From an uncultured Enterobacteriaceae bacterium (GTDB lineage: Bacteria > Pseudomonadota > Gammaproteobacteria > Enterobacterales > Enterobacteriaceae), in contig CALYPF010000028.1 of assembly GCA_945271245.1 (NCBI GenBank), positions 1 through 33,076 on the forward strand: a stretch of DNA of 33,076 nt. The letters are read 5' to 3'. Under the pieces are notes generated by a model. The model made no database searches, had not been told where the DNA came from, and was given only the letters and a program-made list of their open reading frames with translations. Both the position numbers and the translations under genes were made by a program. Shown here in pieces: positions 32,191-33,076 of the stretch (positions are counted from its first letter, which is position 1; every line of letters starts with the position of its first letter).

Positions 32191-32851
32191 AAAGTATACC
32201 AATTTCCTGGGCGAACAGCTCTATTTGCCCTTTTGCTTTTCCTAGACTGTTTCCACGAGCTACATCGTGTACACCGGCACCTTCGTTACATGCACTTTCG
32301 AAAATATCTAAAGCTGAAATACGAGTTCTTAACGGTTGAATCCATACAGGATCTGAACGCAGCAACTTATCAAGTTCGATAGCATCCTTTACTTTGCTCG
32401 GCTTGTTAGCCTCAATTCGGGTAAACAGTACCCACGGCTGCAATCGCGTGTTAACCGACTGAGCTTTGCGTACCTTATCGGTTACATCTGTCAGAGTGTC
32501 ACGCTCAAACCCGGACGATGGTTTTACCAGCGTAACAAGAATATCCGCCACAGTAAGAGCACTACGAAACTCCTGGCTATCATGCCCTGCGCAGTCAACA
32601 AGCAAGACCCCATGCAAATCTGACAGGCGTTTAATTTCTTTACTGATATCACCATAGGCTTCATACACAGGAACTGCCGGAAGTCCATTTTGCTGACGTT
32701 TTATGTTCCAGTTGATTAAGTCTGGGTTTTTATCCGATTTAAGAATGCCCACAGACTTTCCTTTGCTTACAAGAGCAGAGGCAACGTTGGCTACTGTCGT
32801 TGTTTTACCAACGCCGCCCTTATCTGAACCGAAGACCGCTGATTTACCCAT
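32189..32851 (-). CDS. parA: ParA-type partition ATPase
   Basis: A 220-residue Walker-type ATPase of the small (class Ib) kind. The deviant Walker A DKGGVGKTTT occupies residues 10-19; a Walker A' region LLVDCAGHDS follows near residues 83-92. It lacks an N-terminal DNA-binding domain, so operon control probably depends on the small RHH protein. It moves plasmid copies apart along the nucleoid. Repeat clusters flank it on both sides. Confidence 0.93.
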   Translation of the reverse strand: MGKSAVFGSDKGGVGKTTTVANVASALVSKGKSVGILKSDKNPDLINWNIKRQQNGLPAVPVYEAYGDISKEIKRLSDLHGVLLVDCAGHDSQEFRSALTVADILVTLVKPSSGFERDTLTDVTDKVRKAQSVNTRLQPWVLFTRIEANKPSKVKDAIELDKLLRSDPVWIQPLRTRISALDIFESACNEGAGVHDVARGNSLGKAKGQIELFAQEIGIL

Positions 32852-32868
32852 TTAGCACTCCTTCAAGA

Positions 32869-33000
32869 TTTACACTGTAGTTACCTTGTAAATACATAAG
32901 CGTATTTACCTTGTCATTACACTGTATTTTACAAAGTGTATTCCTAATGTCAATACACAGTATTCCACATTAAGTACATACAGCGTAAATACACTGTAAT
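32869..33000. repeat. Centromere-like repeat cluster 4
   Basis: Upstream of parA, the largest cluster: TTACACTGTAG, TTGTAAATACATAAGCG, GTATTTACCTTG, ATTACACTGTATTTTAC, AAAGTGTATTCC, CAATACACAGTATTCC and GTAAATACACTGTAATT in 130 bases. It probably includes the par promoter and its operator. The remaining bases to 33076 show nothing I can assign. Confidence 0.75.
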
Positions 33001-33076
33001 TATTTACTGATTTAAACCTTCTTTCATTCCGGATTGCCGTCAAAAAAAGTCTGGCCATCGCGCCCGGGTTAACCAC

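Noticed and set aside
33025-33045. A further sfx-like CCGGATTG
   Set aside because: Only eight bases match, the flanks do not fit, and it is far from the pil genes.
1-33076. Search for a replication initiator, relaxase and oriT
   Set aside because: No frame with Rep or relaxase motifs was found. The par repeats might be mistaken for origin iterons, but they flank parA and have no rep gene nearby.

Overview
The window looks like the conjugation, adhesion and maintenance part of a plasmid from an Enterobacterales host (Escherichia, Salmonella, Citrobacter, Klebsiella or a relative). The grounds are an R64-type (IncI) thin-pilus set with a PilV shufflon and Rci recombinase, a VirB/VirD4 (P-type) type IV secretion system, an ActX/RfaH-like antiterminator, an Hha-family regulator, a ResD-type resolvase and a ParA partition locus. 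No replication initiator, relaxase, oriT, CRISPR array, insertion sequence or resistance gene was recognised, so the incompatibility group cannot be assigned from this window.

Layout. (1) 1-932: left-edge partial gene of unknown function. (2) 947-26913, all genes on the minus strand and tightly spaced, reading right to left: actX, a small ribbon-helix-helix protein, virB1-virB5, an eexN-like lipoprotein, virB6, a 41-residue virB7 lipoprotein, virB8-virB11, a coupling protein split in two (membrane part, then ATPase part), pilL, pilN, pilO, pilP, pilQ, pilR, pilS, a second pilus ATPase of the retraction type, pilV with its shufflon, rci, then pilM, pilU, pilT and a secreted nuclease. (3) 26914-27227: divergent control region. 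(4) 27228-28285, plus strand: XRE regulator, short Hha, small secreted protein. (5) 28286-30625: a region with two gapless copies of a structured element about 1.78 kb apart, a third partial copy, small plus-strand genes and two strong promoters, one under a near-perfect palindrome. (6) 30626-31459: ResD-type tyrosine recombinase. (7) 31470-33000, minus strand: parA, a parB-like gene and a small conserved gene, with four clusters of GTAAATACA/TGTATTTAC repeats that look like a dispersed centromere.

How the genes may work together. VirB2-VirB11 plus VirD4 would form the DNA-transfer machine. The thin pilus would grip recipient cells, with the PilV tip selecting the recipient surface, as established for R64. 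Both machines lie head to tail in one gene string whose first gene encodes an RfaH/NusG paralogue, which suggests one long antiterminated transcript (inference). VirB1, PilT and perhaps the nuclease act in the periplasm or cell wall. XRE and Hha are the likely repressive layer.

Most unusual points: the last sfx site of the shufflon lies inside the rci reading frame, which lacks its usual N-terminus; the coupling protein is split exactly between its membrane and ATPase domains; the VirB4 Walker B aspartate is alanine; and a repeated intergenic element carries TGCTGGC motifs at exact 44-bp spacing and a hairpin with a compensatory base change.
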